Translations under genes and position numbers: made by a program | Notes under the pieces: model-generated | Seen by the model: the letters and a program-made list of their open reading frames with translations, nothing else | Database searches by the model: none | Told to the model about the DNA's origin: nothing | Assembly (NCBI GenBank): GCA_028281765.1 | Contig: JANQJF010000017.1 | Span: 1 to 35,527 of the forward strand | Direction: 5' to 3' | DNA length: 35,527 bases | Source: Planctomycetota bacterium | GTDB lineage: Bacteria > Planctomycetota > UBA1135 > UBA2386 | Shown here: positions 27,534 through 34,830 of the stretch, piece by piece | How the letters are laid out: each line of letters begins with the position of its first letter | How positions within the stretch are numbered: the first letter of the stretch is position 1

Positions 27534-28002
27534 GTTGCACTTCAGCACGCCGACGCCGACCTCGATCCGCATCGTGCGTTCGTTCGACGCGCCGCTCGCC
27601 CTCGTGTGGCGCGCGCACACCGAAGCCGAACTGGTGAAGCAGTGGATGACCGGGCCACCGGGCCACTCGCTGCCCGTGTGCGAGATCGACTTTCGCGTCG
27701 GCGGCATCGCGCGCTACGTCTGGAAGAACGCGGACTTCGAGATGGGCATGACGGCCGAGTTCCTCGAGATCGTGGAGCACGAGCGCATCGTGCACACCGA
27801 AGACTACGAGGGTTGGCCCGAGGGCAAGTCGACTGTCACGGCGACGTTTGCCGAGGTCGACGGCCAGACGACTGTCACCGTGAACATCGAATACCTGAGC
27901 CAGGAAGCCCGCGATGCGGCGGCGCAGCCCGGGTTCAAGGAAGGCTACGCGGCGTCCTACGACACGCTCGATCGGCTGCTGCCGGAGTTCGGCGCGGCCT
28001 GA
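27526..28002 (+). CDS. SRPBCC (AHSA1-like) protein, cytosolic
   Basis: A 158-aa START/Bet v1-like protein of the AHSA1 type that forms a hydrophobic ligand cavity. Family segments are IVRSFDAPLALVWRAHTEAELVKQWM, CEIDFRVGG, YVWKN, EYLSQEARDAA and GYAASYDTLDRLL. The start ATG at 27526 lies inside the end of arsR (8-bp overlap), so it is translationally coupled. No signal peptide. ArsR plus SRPBCC pairs are common, with proposed roles in aromatic or stress-related metabolism; the ligand here is unknown. Confidence 0.9.
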   Translation: MHELHFSTPTPTSIRIVRSFDAPLALVWRAHTEAELVKQWMTGPPGHSLPVCEIDFRVGGIARYVWKNADFEMGMTAEFLEIVEHERIVHTEDYEGWPEGKSTVTATFAEVDGQTTVTVNIEYLSQEARDAAAQPGFKEGYAASYDTLDRLLPEFGAA

Positions 28003-28031
28003 GTCTCCTCTCCAATCCTCACACACGACAC

Positions 28032-28607
28032 ATGCACAGATGTTCTCGACTCACCGGCGCGTTGGCGTTGGTTTCTCTCTTCTCTCTCGGTTGCGCTACC
28101 GGTGATGCGCCGGCGGAGCCGATCGCGGTCGGCCCCGACTCGTTCGTGTTGACGACGCCGAATGCGAAGTCGGTCCGCGTGACGCGTGGTTTCGACGCAC
28201 CGATCGACGTCGTGTGGCGCGCGCACGCGGACGCAGAGCTGCTGAAGCAGTGGCTGACAGGCCCGCCGGGCAACACGATGCCGGTCTGCGAGATCGACCT
28301 GCGCACGGGTGGCAGAGCGCGCTACGTGTGGAAGAACGACTCGTTCGAGCTCGGAATGACTGCGGACTTCCTCGAGGTCGAAGCGCCGCACCGCATCCAC
28401 TACACGGAGGAATACGACAACTGGCCGGAGGGCGCGTCGACGGTGAAGACACGATTCGTCGAGGCCGGGGCTCAGACGTCGATCGTCGTCGACATCGAGT
28501 TTGCGAGCGAGGCTGCGCAGGAGTCCGTGATGCAGCCGAGCTACGCGGAGGGGTTCGCGGCGTCGTACACGAGCCTGGACACGCTGCTGGAGAAGATCCG
28601 GGGCTGA
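28032..28607 (+). CDS. SRPBCC (AHSA1-like) protein with lipoprotein-type signal
   Basis: A 191-aa paralogue of the gene just upstream. The first 25 residues (MHRCSRLTGALALVSLFSLGCATG) are a signal peptide with Cys in lipobox-like context, followed by a short spacer. The SRPBCC domain (residues about 45-190) aligns along its length with the cytosolic copy: RGFDAPIDVVWRAHADAELLKQW, CEIDLRTGG, YVWKND, NWPEGASTV, GFAASYTSLDTLL. It is 29 bp downstream in the same orientation. AHSA1-type proteins are normally cytosolic, so an anchored copy is unusual. Misannotated start is unlikely because the frame upstream belongs to the first copy's region. Confidence 0.85.
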   Translation: MHRCSRLTGALALVSLFSLGCATGDAPAEPIAVGPDSFVLTTPNAKSVRVTRGFDAPIDVVWRAHADAELLKQWLTGPPGNTMPVCEIDLRTGGRARYVWKNDSFELGMTADFLEVEAPHRIHYTEEYDNWPEGASTVKTRFVEAGAQTSIVVDIEFASEAAQESVMQPSYAEGFAASYTSLDTLLEKIRG

Positions 28608-28693
28608 GCGTGGCGCGCCAGAGATCGCGACTGGGCCGAAATATCGCAGCCGAGTCGTCGAAGCCGCGCGCTTCCATGATTGACTTACTGCCG

Positions 28694-29899
28694 ATGCAAC
28701 GCTCGATCCTGTTCGTGTCGTGCTGCCTCGCGATCTCCGCGTGCACCGTTCCCCATTCGCGCTTCGCGCACCTGCTGCGCGAGAACCCGACGCTCGACGA
28801 TGCCGCGCCTCAGGATCCGACTCCGCAGGACCCGCCGGGTGAGTCTCCTCAGGATCCGGACGGCCCGGCTGCGGATGCGGAAGAACGGGAGCTGAGTTCG
28901 GACTGGGTCGTCGGTCTCTACTACGACCACTCCGGCATCGGCATCGGCAACCCGCGGCGCTGGGACGGTCTCTGCATCACGCCGTACCAGAGTGACGCCG
29001 AGCGCTTCCGCGGGATCAACATCACCGGCTGGTCTCCCAAAGAGCACGCGCTCGGCCGGATGGAGGGGCTCGCGATCGGGTTGCGTCCGAACGCCGATTC
29101 CGTCGACGGCGCTTCGCTGGGCTTGTTCGCGTCGATCGCCGGAGCGCGCATGTCCGGACTGCAGATCGGCGGCCTCGCGACCGTGTCGGGTGGCTCGCTC
29201 GAAGGCGTCGGCGTCGGCGGCCTTGCCGTCGTCAGTCAGGGTTCGATGGACGGACTGCACGTCGGTGGTCTCGCGGCCGTGTCCGGCGGCGACGTGAACG
29301 GAGTCCATATCGGCGGCGCGGCGGCCGTCGTGCAGGGGACGTCGACCGGCGCGACCATCGGCGGGCTCGCCTCGGTCGTGCAGGGTTCGATGACCGGCAT
29401 CCAGGTCGGCGGCCTCGCAGTCGTCTCGCAGTCGTCCCTCACCGGCCTCAACGTCGCTGGCTTCGCGGTGGTCGGGCAGGGCGCGATCGAGGGCATCAAC
29501 GTCGGCGGCCTCGCGGTCGCTGGTCAGACCGAAGTGCTCGGACTCAGCGCCGCGACGATGTCGGTGTCGATGGGCGATCCCGAGTGGGGCGACTTCGATG
29601 TTTCCGAGCCCTATCGCTTCCCCGAGACGTCGGCGACCGGCGTAATGCTCGCCGGCTACAGCGTGCAAGCGAGCGAGATCGAAGGCCTGTCGATCGCGGG
29701 CATCATGAACCGCGCGGATCGGTTGCGGGGGATCGGAGTGGGGGCCTACAACGCGATCAGCGGGAAGCAGACGGGGCTGACGGTGGGGTTGGTGAACCAC
29801 GCGGATGAGTTGGACGGGGTGCAGATCGGGTTGTTGAACCACGTGCCGAGCAATCCTGCTTGGTTGCGGTGGTTGCCGTTCGTGAATGCTTCGTGGTGA
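28694..29899 (+). CDS. Lipoprotein with eight 16-residue surface repeats (LA_2272-like)
   Basis: A 401-aa lipoprotein. The signal MQRSILFVSCCLAISAC ends in a lipobox, then a Pro/Asp/Glu linker (to residue 65). Residues 155-282 are eight consecutive 16-residue units of the form G(L/V/I)x(I/V)GGLAxVxxGSxx, and earlier and later units are degenerate. The tail reads GLTVGLVNHADELDGVQIGLLNHVPSN...FVNASW, the repeat and ending pattern of LA_2272-type surface-repeat lipoproteins known from spirochetes. The repeat suggests a beta-solenoid. The start at 28694 is the first ATG with a signal peptide; an ATG at 28676 adds six residues. Function unknown; surface anchoring likely. Confidence 0.82.
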   Translation: MQRSILFVSCCLAISACTVPHSRFAHLLRENPTLDDAAPQDPTPQDPPGESPQDPDGPAADAEERELSSDWVVGLYYDHSGIGIGNPRRWDGLCITPYQSDAERFRGINITGWSPKEHALGRMEGLAIGLRPNADSVDGASLGLFASIAGARMSGLQIGGLATVSGGSLEGVGVGGLAVVSQGSMDGLHVGGLAAVSGGDVNGVHIGGAAAVVQGTSTGATIGGLASVVQGSMTGIQVGGLAVVSQSSLTGLNVAGFAVVGQGAIEGINVGGLAVAGQTEVLGLSAATMSVSMGDPEWGDFDVSEPYRFPETSATGVMLAGYSVQASEIEGLSIAGIMNRADRLRGIGVGAYNAISGKQTGLTVGLVNHADELDGVQIGLLNHVPSNPAWLRWLPFVNASW

Positions 29900-30177
29900 G
29901 GGGGTGCTTCCGATCGGGAGCGCGTGCGTTCCGAGCGCGGGCCCGCCGCGCGTGTGCGTGCGTGCGTGGCGGGCGCCCGCGACCCACTCCCCCCACGTCC
30001 TCGTCCCCTCGCGAACCCGGAACGCGCGCGCTCGCGATCCCTCACCCAGGCCCGCAACCGCGCTCCGCAAAGAAGGCGATGTGAAAGGGATTCGAAGTGA
30101 GGGGGCGTCCGGCTGCCACGGAGACCACGATTGGGCAGGGGCGGTTACTCGATCGATTGGATCAACGTCGCGGAGTC
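29900..30177. other. GC-rich gap without a gene
   Basis: 278 bp of G/C-rich, low-complexity sequence with GTGCGTGCGTGCG tracts. An 18-bp string at 29926-29943 (GCGTTCCGAGCGCGGGCC) is identical to 33933-33950, the latter also in a gap. No promoter or terminator is clear. Confidence 0.45.
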
Positions 30178-30588
30178 TCAGCGGCTTTCGCCGAGTGCTG
30201 CTTCGATCTCGGCGGCGCGGTCGCCCATGGAGTTCGACAGCGGGTTCGGCATCTGCAGCAACGCAAGGAACAGGTCCTCGGTGCGGATGCGCACGTCGAA
30301 CTCGTTCGGCAGTCGTTCTCTCGCACGCTTTGCAGCCCGGGCCAACACATTCGAATCACGGATGGAACCTGGAAGTTCTGCCGCCAACCTTCGGGCCGCC
30401 GCGATATCGACACCGCAGCTCTCGAGCGCGGGACGAACTGTGTCGACGTCGAGCAACCCGGACGCCAGTTCGGAGAGAGGGGCTCCGCCGGGGTCCGATC
30501 CGATGCGTTCGAACAGTTGACGGACGTGCTCATCGGCGTCGAGATGGCGGACTCCGATGCGGCGGAGCAGGTTCTTGATCCAAGTCAT
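30178..30588 (-). CDS. Stand-alone Clp N-domain-like small protein
   Basis: A 136-aa helical protein. Its layout fits a double Clp-N repeat: VDTVRPALESCGVDIAAARRLAAEL, then SNVLARAAKRARERL...VRIRTEDLFLALLQMPN, which parallels AKKVLELSMEEA...[14 protein letters not shown] in the ClpC of this window. It has no AAA+ domain. The ATG at 30588 has only a weak ribosome site. A GTG at 30621 adds 11 residues, but the good AGGAGGA near 30612 would lie inside that version. It follows the 131-aa membrane protein by 56 bp. Possible adaptor or decoy for an Hsp100 protein; the homology is by eye and moderate. Confidence 0.6.
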   Translation of the reverse strand: MTWIKNLLRRIGVRHLDADEHVRQLFERIGSDPGGAPLSELASGLLDVDTVRPALESCGVDIAAARRLAAELPGSIRDSNVLARAAKRARERLPNEFDVRIRTEDLFLALLQMPNPLSNSMGDRAAEIEAALGESR

Positions 30589-30644
30589 TCTCGGTCGTCC
30601 GGCGGAGACTCCTCCTTGCACGATGCGTGCCTACTCCAGGGCAC

Positions 30645-31040
30645 CTACTTCCCATCAAAGTGCTTCCATCGCGCATGGTCCGCTGAGACAAAATAGTCCC
30701 GCCGAATCTCACCCGTGTCGATGTCCTCGATCTCGACATACGCGTGGGTGCGAGATAGCTCCCAACTAAGGTCTTGGGGTGTCCACAGCATGCGCTCGGA
30801 GAAGACCTCGTACAGCCGGAAGATGTGAGTGTCACTCGACCTCGTTTGAGCTGGCACGAAGTAGTACCAGTGACGCACGCTCCAGGCGGTCACGTAGATC
30901 AGCACAACTACGTAGATCGTGCGTCGGACGATGCGAAGCAGCTGACGAATGGTCCGCTTCGCCTCTCGGATCATGAGTTCCTTTTCCGGCAGAACTTCTC
31001 CCGGGTCCTGTCGCGGAGTCGGTTGCCCGTTCTCTTCCAT
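30645..31040 (-). CDS. Small single-pass membrane protein, unknown function
   Basis: A 131-aa protein not recognised. A charged N-terminal 45 residues precede one membrane helix (about residues 42-58, IYVVVLIYVTAWSV), then a soluble beta-rich part rich in Tyr/Trp/Asp. Positive charge before the helix predicts the C-terminus outside the cytoplasm. The start ATG at 31040 lacks a good ribosome site; Met23 is the alternative. It may form an operon with the downstream Clp-N-like gene. Confidence 0.65.
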   Translation of the reverse strand: MEENGQPTPRQDPGEVLPEKELMIREAKRTIRQLLRIVRRTIYVVVLIYVTAWSVRHWYYFVPAQTRSSDTHIFRLYEVFSERMLWTPQDLSWELSRTHAYVEIEDIDTGEIRRDYFVSADHARWKHFDGK

Positions 31041-31247
31041 AGTCTTCGTGCGCCCGCGACGTCATGTCGCGGAGCCAGAGGTCGAGTGAATGGCATGGTA
31101 GTCAACCACGTCTCTGATCTCGCCTTCCGCTGACGATGACGTCGGCACGGGGCGACAGACCGGGCGGCGGGCGGCGGGCGCGAGATGCGGTCCGGGCGCG
31201 TAGCCCGGGTCCCGAGTCCGCGACCGACCCACGACTCCACCTCGAAC

Positions 31248-31784
31248 TCAGGCCGGCTCGATCCCAAACGAGCGCACGAGATCAGCCGCGGACTGATCGA
31301 GTTCGCGCCAGAACGCGGAGCTCAGCGGCGCGTCGAGATTGGCGTTGCTCCCCGACATCGGCCGCAGTCGGACACTGAAGATCGCATTCCCCGTGTTGAA
31401 GCCTGTGACAGGGCAAACGCGATAGAGGAGGTCGGCGCTGACGTCGACTTCGAATGGCGGCACGGCAGGTCGTTGTTCCAGCGCCCGGTAGAACAGCGCT
31501 ACCGGTAGCGCGTGCTTGCCCTCTATCGGCACCGTCGCGACCCTTGGCCTCATCAAGCTTCCGATGACGACTTGGAACGCGCCGCCGGAAGCCATGAGAA
31601 GGTTGGGCCAACAAAGCGGTGAGTCCTTGGCAGAGAGATCCGGGAAGTTCGCGGTGATGTGTTGGGCTTCGGCCTCAGCGACCGTGTCTTGCTTCGAGCA
31701 GACTACCAGGATCGCACGTAGCGCACGGTGGGCGAGGCCGGCAAGAGCTTCTCGTTGGAAGTCGCTGGCGGCGTCGCCCGTCAT
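31248..31784 (-). CDS. Unrecognised protein, last gene of a coupled cluster
   Basis: A 178-aa protein without signal or membrane helix. The start ATG overlaps the upstream TGA as ATGA, which fixes it. Open sequence further upstream in this frame belongs to the neighbouring lipoprotein read in another frame. Visible features are a hydrophobic core segment FQVVIGSLMRPRVATVPIEG and an even mix of charged residues. No family is recognised. Confidence 0.65.
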   Translation of the reverse strand: MTGDAASDFQREALAGLAHRALRAILVVCSKQDTVAEAEAQHITANFPDLSAKDSPLCWPNLLMASGGAFQVVIGSLMRPRVATVPIEGKHALPVALFYRALEQRPAVPPFEVDVSADLLYRVCPVTGFNTGNAIFSVRLRPMSGSNANLDAPLSSAFWRELDQSAADLVRSFGIEPA

Positions 31785-32413
31785 CGTTCCGCACGCCTCA
31801 ACTTCTCGATAGTTTCGTACGAGTACGGCGCCAAGAAGAAGTCCTCGAGACGGTCCGACTCTGTGAACCAGGCGTAGAGCACGGCGTCCCACCCTCCCAG
31901 CGTGTAGATTCGCACGTGGCCGCTGATCCGGCGCTCGCGATGTGGCCAGCGCGCGAGGTAGTAGTCCTGATCGTGATCGAAGCACACTCGCGATGGTGCA
32001 CGTCCGAGGGATTCATCGAGGGTGGAACTACTCATGCCGAGCGCGAGCCGTTTCTCGATGTGAGCTTTCCACCAAGGATCCATCGGCTGTGATGGAACGT
32101 CGCGCGGCAGCGAGATCTCGATCGATCGCCCCGGTTGAAACTTCAGCAGTCGCTCCACGAATCCGTTGCGCCGCAGTTCGACGAAATGCGGGTCTGTTGC
32201 GTGTGGCCAGGCGAGGGTCGCTCGGCCTTCCGCGTCGGTTTCGAACTCTGCCGAGACGAGTTTGGGATGCTTGATCGCGAGCACGACGCCGGGCACGGAA
32301 TCGCCTTCCGTGGTGATGACTCGAACCGCCATGTTGCCGGACGTTGCAGAGCATGCGGCGAGGGTCGTCGTCGTGAGCACGACAATCACGCGAATCGTGT
32401 CGGTGGGACTCAC
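31781..32413 (-). CDS. Lipoprotein with Ig-like/carboxypeptidase-regulatory-like domain
   Basis: A 210-aa exported protein. It starts with GTG at 32413, overlapping the upstream TGA as GTGA, with GGAGGA about 10 bp ahead. Signal IRVIVVLTTTTLAAC has a canonical lipobox (LAAC). The part after it (about residues 28-105, MAVRVITTEGDSVPGVVLAIKH...TDAEGRATLAWP) resembles a carboxypeptidase-regulatory/transthyretin-like beta domain. The C-terminal half holds Tyr/Trp-rich segments (RIYTLGGWDAVLYAWF). It is coupled to the next gene by 4 bp. Function unknown. Confidence 0.7.
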   Translation of the reverse strand: MSPTDTIRVIVVLTTTTLAACSATSGNMAVRVITTEGDSVPGVVLAIKHPKLVSAEFETDAEGRATLAWPHATDPHFVELRRNGFVERLLKFQPGRSIEISLPRDVPSQPMDPWWKAHIEKRLALGMSSSTLDESLGRAPSRVCFDHDQDYYLARWPHRERRISGHVRIYTLGGWDAVLYAWFTESDRLEDFFLAPYSYETIEKLRRAER

Positions 32414-32874
32414 CCTTTCCCGTCCTCCGAAGCTCGAGTCAGATCGCCCCACATGTGTCGCGTCAGCGTCGGCCAGAGTGGCGTCGCCAGCCACAGCTCT
32501 TTATGGCAACCATCCTCGGAGAACGTGAACCGTCGCTCGTTCGCGATCACGCCGAGCCGGTCGTTCAAGAAGGTGCTGCTCTGCGTGCGGAGCTCCGCAC
32601 CATTCCAGTTTGCGGTGCCGAGTTCCATGCGCCCCGAGTTCATGACCAGCGCGAGCTCGAGGGTGTCGCCGGTGGTTACGCGAAAGACGCCGCTCTCGTG
32701 GTGGAGCGTTCGCCCCGTGGCGACGTCGATCGCACGTTGCTCGTAGCGCACCCAGTCGTCGATGCGCTCGAGGCGGAAGGTCTCGCGGAATCGGACGGTG
32801 GTCCCGGTCGGGCAGATGCCTTCGCCTGGGGCGAGGGTGTTGTACTCGCCGAGGTAGGGGTGGAAGCGATCCAT
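32410..32874 (-). CDS. Nitrobindin/THAP4-like heme-binding beta-barrel protein (probable)
   Basis: A 154-aa cytosolic protein whose pattern fits the nitrobindin family of heme beta-barrels, which react with nitric oxide or peroxynitrite. Seen: PGEGICPTG...FRETFRLERIDDWVRYEQRAIDVATG then LHHESGVFRV, the family's H-E-x-G segment, and LVMNSGRMELG. His140 in TRHMWGDLTR lies where the family has its heme ligand. The usual N-terminal GxWxGxG is only partly kept (YLGEY). The ATG at 32874 is the first reasonable start. The gene overlaps the following lipoprotein by 4 bp. Alternative: a DUF1579-like lipocalin fold. Confidence 0.65.
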   Translation of the reverse strand: MDRFHPYLGEYNTLAPGEGICPTGTTVRFRETFRLERIDDWVRYEQRAIDVATGRTLHHESGVFRVTTGDTLELALVMNSGRMELGTANWNGAELRTQSSTFLNDRLGVIANERRFTFSEDGCHKELWLATPLWPTLTRHMWGDLTRASEDGKG

Positions 32875-32966
32875 GGGAACGGTCGGCAGGGTTAGCTTAG
32901 AGAACGGGGTTGCGGACCGGGTGCAGCGTACGGCGCGGGCGCCGTGCGGGTCCGCGCGCGTCTCCC

Positions 32967-33146
32967 CTACCGACTCAGAATGCTCATGCGCCCGATCTCG
33001 ACGACGAAGTCCCCATGGCCGTCCATGACGATGTCGTCGACGTGAGTGTAGGAAGCACCCGAAGCCGTCACCGGAGTCGTCCTCGAAGGTATCGATTGCC
33101 CACAGCCAGGCTCGCCGGGCCCTCCTGCCCCGACGTGATTCAACAT
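32967..33146 (-). CDS. 59-aa coupled small protein
   Basis: The ATG at 33146 shares its A with the TGA of the preceding 106-aa gene (TGATG), supporting real translation. The peptide is Gly/Pro-rich at first and then has SYTHVDDIVMDGHGDFVVEI, a natural-looking acidic beta region. No signal or known domain. It could be the leftover of a larger gene or an independent small protein. Confidence 0.5.
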   Translation of the reverse strand: MLNHVGAGGPGEPGCGQSIPSRTTPVTASGASYTHVDDIVMDGHGDFVVEIGRMSILSR

Positions 33147-33466
33147 CAGCGATCTTCGAAGTAGGTCTGTTCCGCCTCGACGAGCGAATCCCAGAACTCC
33201 AGGACAACCTCGTTGGGATCGCTCGCGCGACGCTTGATCACGTACGCCGGACCGCCCGGTAAGTAAGGCTTCACCATCAGAGGGACGAAATCGGACCATC
33301 CGCCGTAGCCGCGGTGCAGAGTGATCTCGAACTCCCTAACCCGACCTTCGCGCACGGGAACGATCCGGGTGAACGCACAAGCCATCAGTTGCGCGGCGTA
33401 CACGAGGAGGAACAGTGCGCTGATCCGCTGGGACCGCGACCTGGCCGTCTTCCTTCTCGGAGCCAT
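33146..33466 (-). CDS. Small lipoprotein or membrane protein
   Basis: A 106-aa protein with a strongly basic N-terminus (MAPRRKTARSRSQR), a hydrophobic segment ALFLLVYAAQLMAC that ends in a possible lipobox (Cys30), and a beta-rich tail (FEITLHRGYGGWSDFV, VVLEFWDSLVEAEQTYFEDR). No clear ribosome site before the ATG at 33466. It is coupled to the 59-aa gene. No family recognised. Confidence 0.65.
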   Translation of the reverse strand: MAPRRKTARSRSQRISALFLLVYAAQLMACAFTRIVPVREGRVREFEITLHRGYGGWSDFVPLMVKPYLPGGPAYVIKRRASDPNEVVLEFWDSLVEAEQTYFEDR

Positions 33467-33537
33467 AACGAGAAATAGGCGGGAATCTCAGCGGGTGGAC
33501 CGGGGAAAAAAGCCGGAGAACGGACGCGCCGCGCCCC

Positions 33538-33741
33538 TCAGCTGTCGCGGTCAGCCAGGTCTCGAAGCTGAGACACGAGCTCCGCGCGGTCGAAGTCGCC
33601 GAGCCGCAACTTCTCTTCTACGAAGATAAGCTCGGGTGGACTCGATCTCTCGGACTTCAAGACAACGACTCGCTCGAGTGCTTCTGGGTCGAGTCCGCGA
33701 TCTACTAAGGTCGCGAGCTGCTCCAGGTGATTGCTTACCAT
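33538..33741 (-). CDS. Small helical protein, hypothetical
   Basis: A 67-aa candidate beginning MVSNHLEQLATLVDRGLDPEALERVVVL, mostly charged and helical, ending DLADRDS. The ATG at 33741 follows an AGGAGGA by 13 bp, slightly long but supportive. The frame stays open far upstream, but that part is Pro/Arg-rich with no natural look. Real expression is plausible, not certain. Confidence 0.45.
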   Translation of the reverse strand: MVSNHLEQLATLVDRGLDPEALERVVVLKSERSSPPELIFVEEKLRLGDFDRAELVSQLRDLADRDS

Positions 33742-34017
33742 GTCGGCCCAGTTTCCTCCTCGATTCGGCAGAAATGAGGCCCGGAGCAGGGTTACCCGTC
33801 TGCCCCGGACCGGGTCGGTTTGAGCGAGCGGAACTCCACCGGCCGTCTGCGGGAAGATAGGGACGGATCTCAGCGGGCTCGGGCATCCGGCGCGTGCGCG
33901 AAGCGGGCTCCCGTGCGTAGGCGGGATCGAGCGCGTTCCGAGCGCGGGCCTTGGCTCCAGCTTCTCTCGACTCTCCTCGTTCGAGACCCATCTCATCGTT
34001 GTGGATCGTAGGGCGGC

Positions 34018-34155
34018 ATGAACGTTCCTGCTATCGCTTCTGGCGCTACGGGCTTTCGCATCACGGTCCCCGTTCCCGCATCGAAGAAGAACATGCGGAG
34101 GTGGATCAAGCGCGGCGGCAATCGGTACCTCGTACCCGTCAGACACGGCGGTTGA
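34018..34155 (+). CDS. Possible 45-aa basic small protein
   Basis: ATG at 34018 to TGA at 34153-34155, beginning MNVPAIASGATGFRITVPV and then Lys/Arg-rich (KKNMRRWIKRGG). Codon choice looks natural, but the ribosome site (AGGGCGG) is weak. It could instead be the 5' end of a frameshifted gene continued in another frame downstream. Confidence 0.25.
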   Translation: MNVPAIASGATGFRITVPVPASKKNMRRWIKRGGNRYLVPVRHGG

Positions 34156-34432
34156 GTCAGAGGCTGCGAATCGTGACGCGGTGATTGAGGCGACGGGGCG
34201 AGTCGGCGCGCTGATTCCATCGGCTGACGTACGATTGGGCGTGCTCCATCACGCACGCAGTCAGCTTGTGGACATCGTGGTGTCGGAGCCAAGCCCCGAG
34301 ACCAAAGGGATTCAGCGGCGGCGTAGAGACCCGCATGGAATGGTGGAGACGATCGCCGATGGTCTGTAGCTGTCGGTGTACACGAACGACTCGCAGGTGG
34401 CTGTGGTGACGATGCGGAGGGTGTTGGACTGA
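34082..34432 (+). pseudogene. Possible decayed coding region with in-frame TAG
   Basis: One frame reads GGSSAAAIGTSYPSDTAVES and continues through LVDIVVSEPSPETKG and GMVETIADGL to a TAG at 34367-34369. After it the same frame gives SVYTNDSQVAVVTMRRVLD then TGA at 34430-34432. A single C-to-T change (CAG to TAG) could explain the stop. No family recognised and no start found, so this is tentative. Confidence 0.25.
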
Positions 34433-34434
34433 CT

Positions 34435-34830
34435 CTAGGCGGCCCACCTGAAGTACGGGCGAGCAGGCAGCGTGAAGACGCTGTGCTGCAGCGTGGTTAC
34501 TCGAAGCACTTTCACTGACTCCGGCGGGAAGATCGCCCACCAGGCGAACCTGATGTGCCACGTGATGTAGTGGTACGCGAGCTGAAATCGGTGGCATCGA
34601 CCGCAGAGAACCCAGTCAAGCGCGGGTCGAAACCCGAGCCCTGCGGCGAGCATTACGGCGATCAACGACGAGTACTTGAGCGACTCGAGGGCCTCGAAGC
34701 TATGGGTGACAAGCGCAGTGAAGACGACCAGCATGCTGGTCAGCGCCGTAGCGACGGCAGTTGCGGTGGAGGCCTGAGTAGCGGCGATTCGGGGTTGCCG
34801 AAGCTGCACCGGACGATGCATGCGTTGCAT
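34435..34830 (-). CDS. Small integral membrane protein, unknown function
   Basis: A 131-aa protein with an Arg/Gln-rich start, then two membrane helices (about residues 28-44, VATALTSMLVVFTALV, and 53-65, SSLIAVMLAAGLGF), a CGRCH motif (Cys72/Cys75), and a Trp/Tyr-rich segment (YHYITWHIRFAWWAIF). The ATG at 34830 follows AGAAGGA by 6 bp, a strong start signal, in contrast to weak signals nearby. The CxxCH triad could bind heme or metal, but one instance proves little. No family recognised. Confidence 0.65.
   Translation of the reverse strand: MQRMHRPVQLRQPRIAATQASTATAVATALTSMLVVFTALVTHSFEALESLKYSSLIAVMLAAGLGFRPALDWVLCGRCHRFQLAYHYITWHIRFAWWAIFPPESVKVLRVTTLQHSVFTLPARPYFRWAA

Larger units (their letters stand above)
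33742..34434. other. Sparse region with a small ORF and probable gene debris
   Basis: About 690 bp without a secure gene. It contains the 18-bp repeat string (33933-33950), a 45-codon plus-strand ORF (34018-34155), and a plus-strand stretch that reads like an interrupted coding region to 34432. No promoter or terminator is evident. Confidence 0.4.

Noticed and set aside
30085..30110. A tRNA-like GGATTCGAA string
   Set aside because: No matching acceptor, anticodon or D arms can be formed around it.
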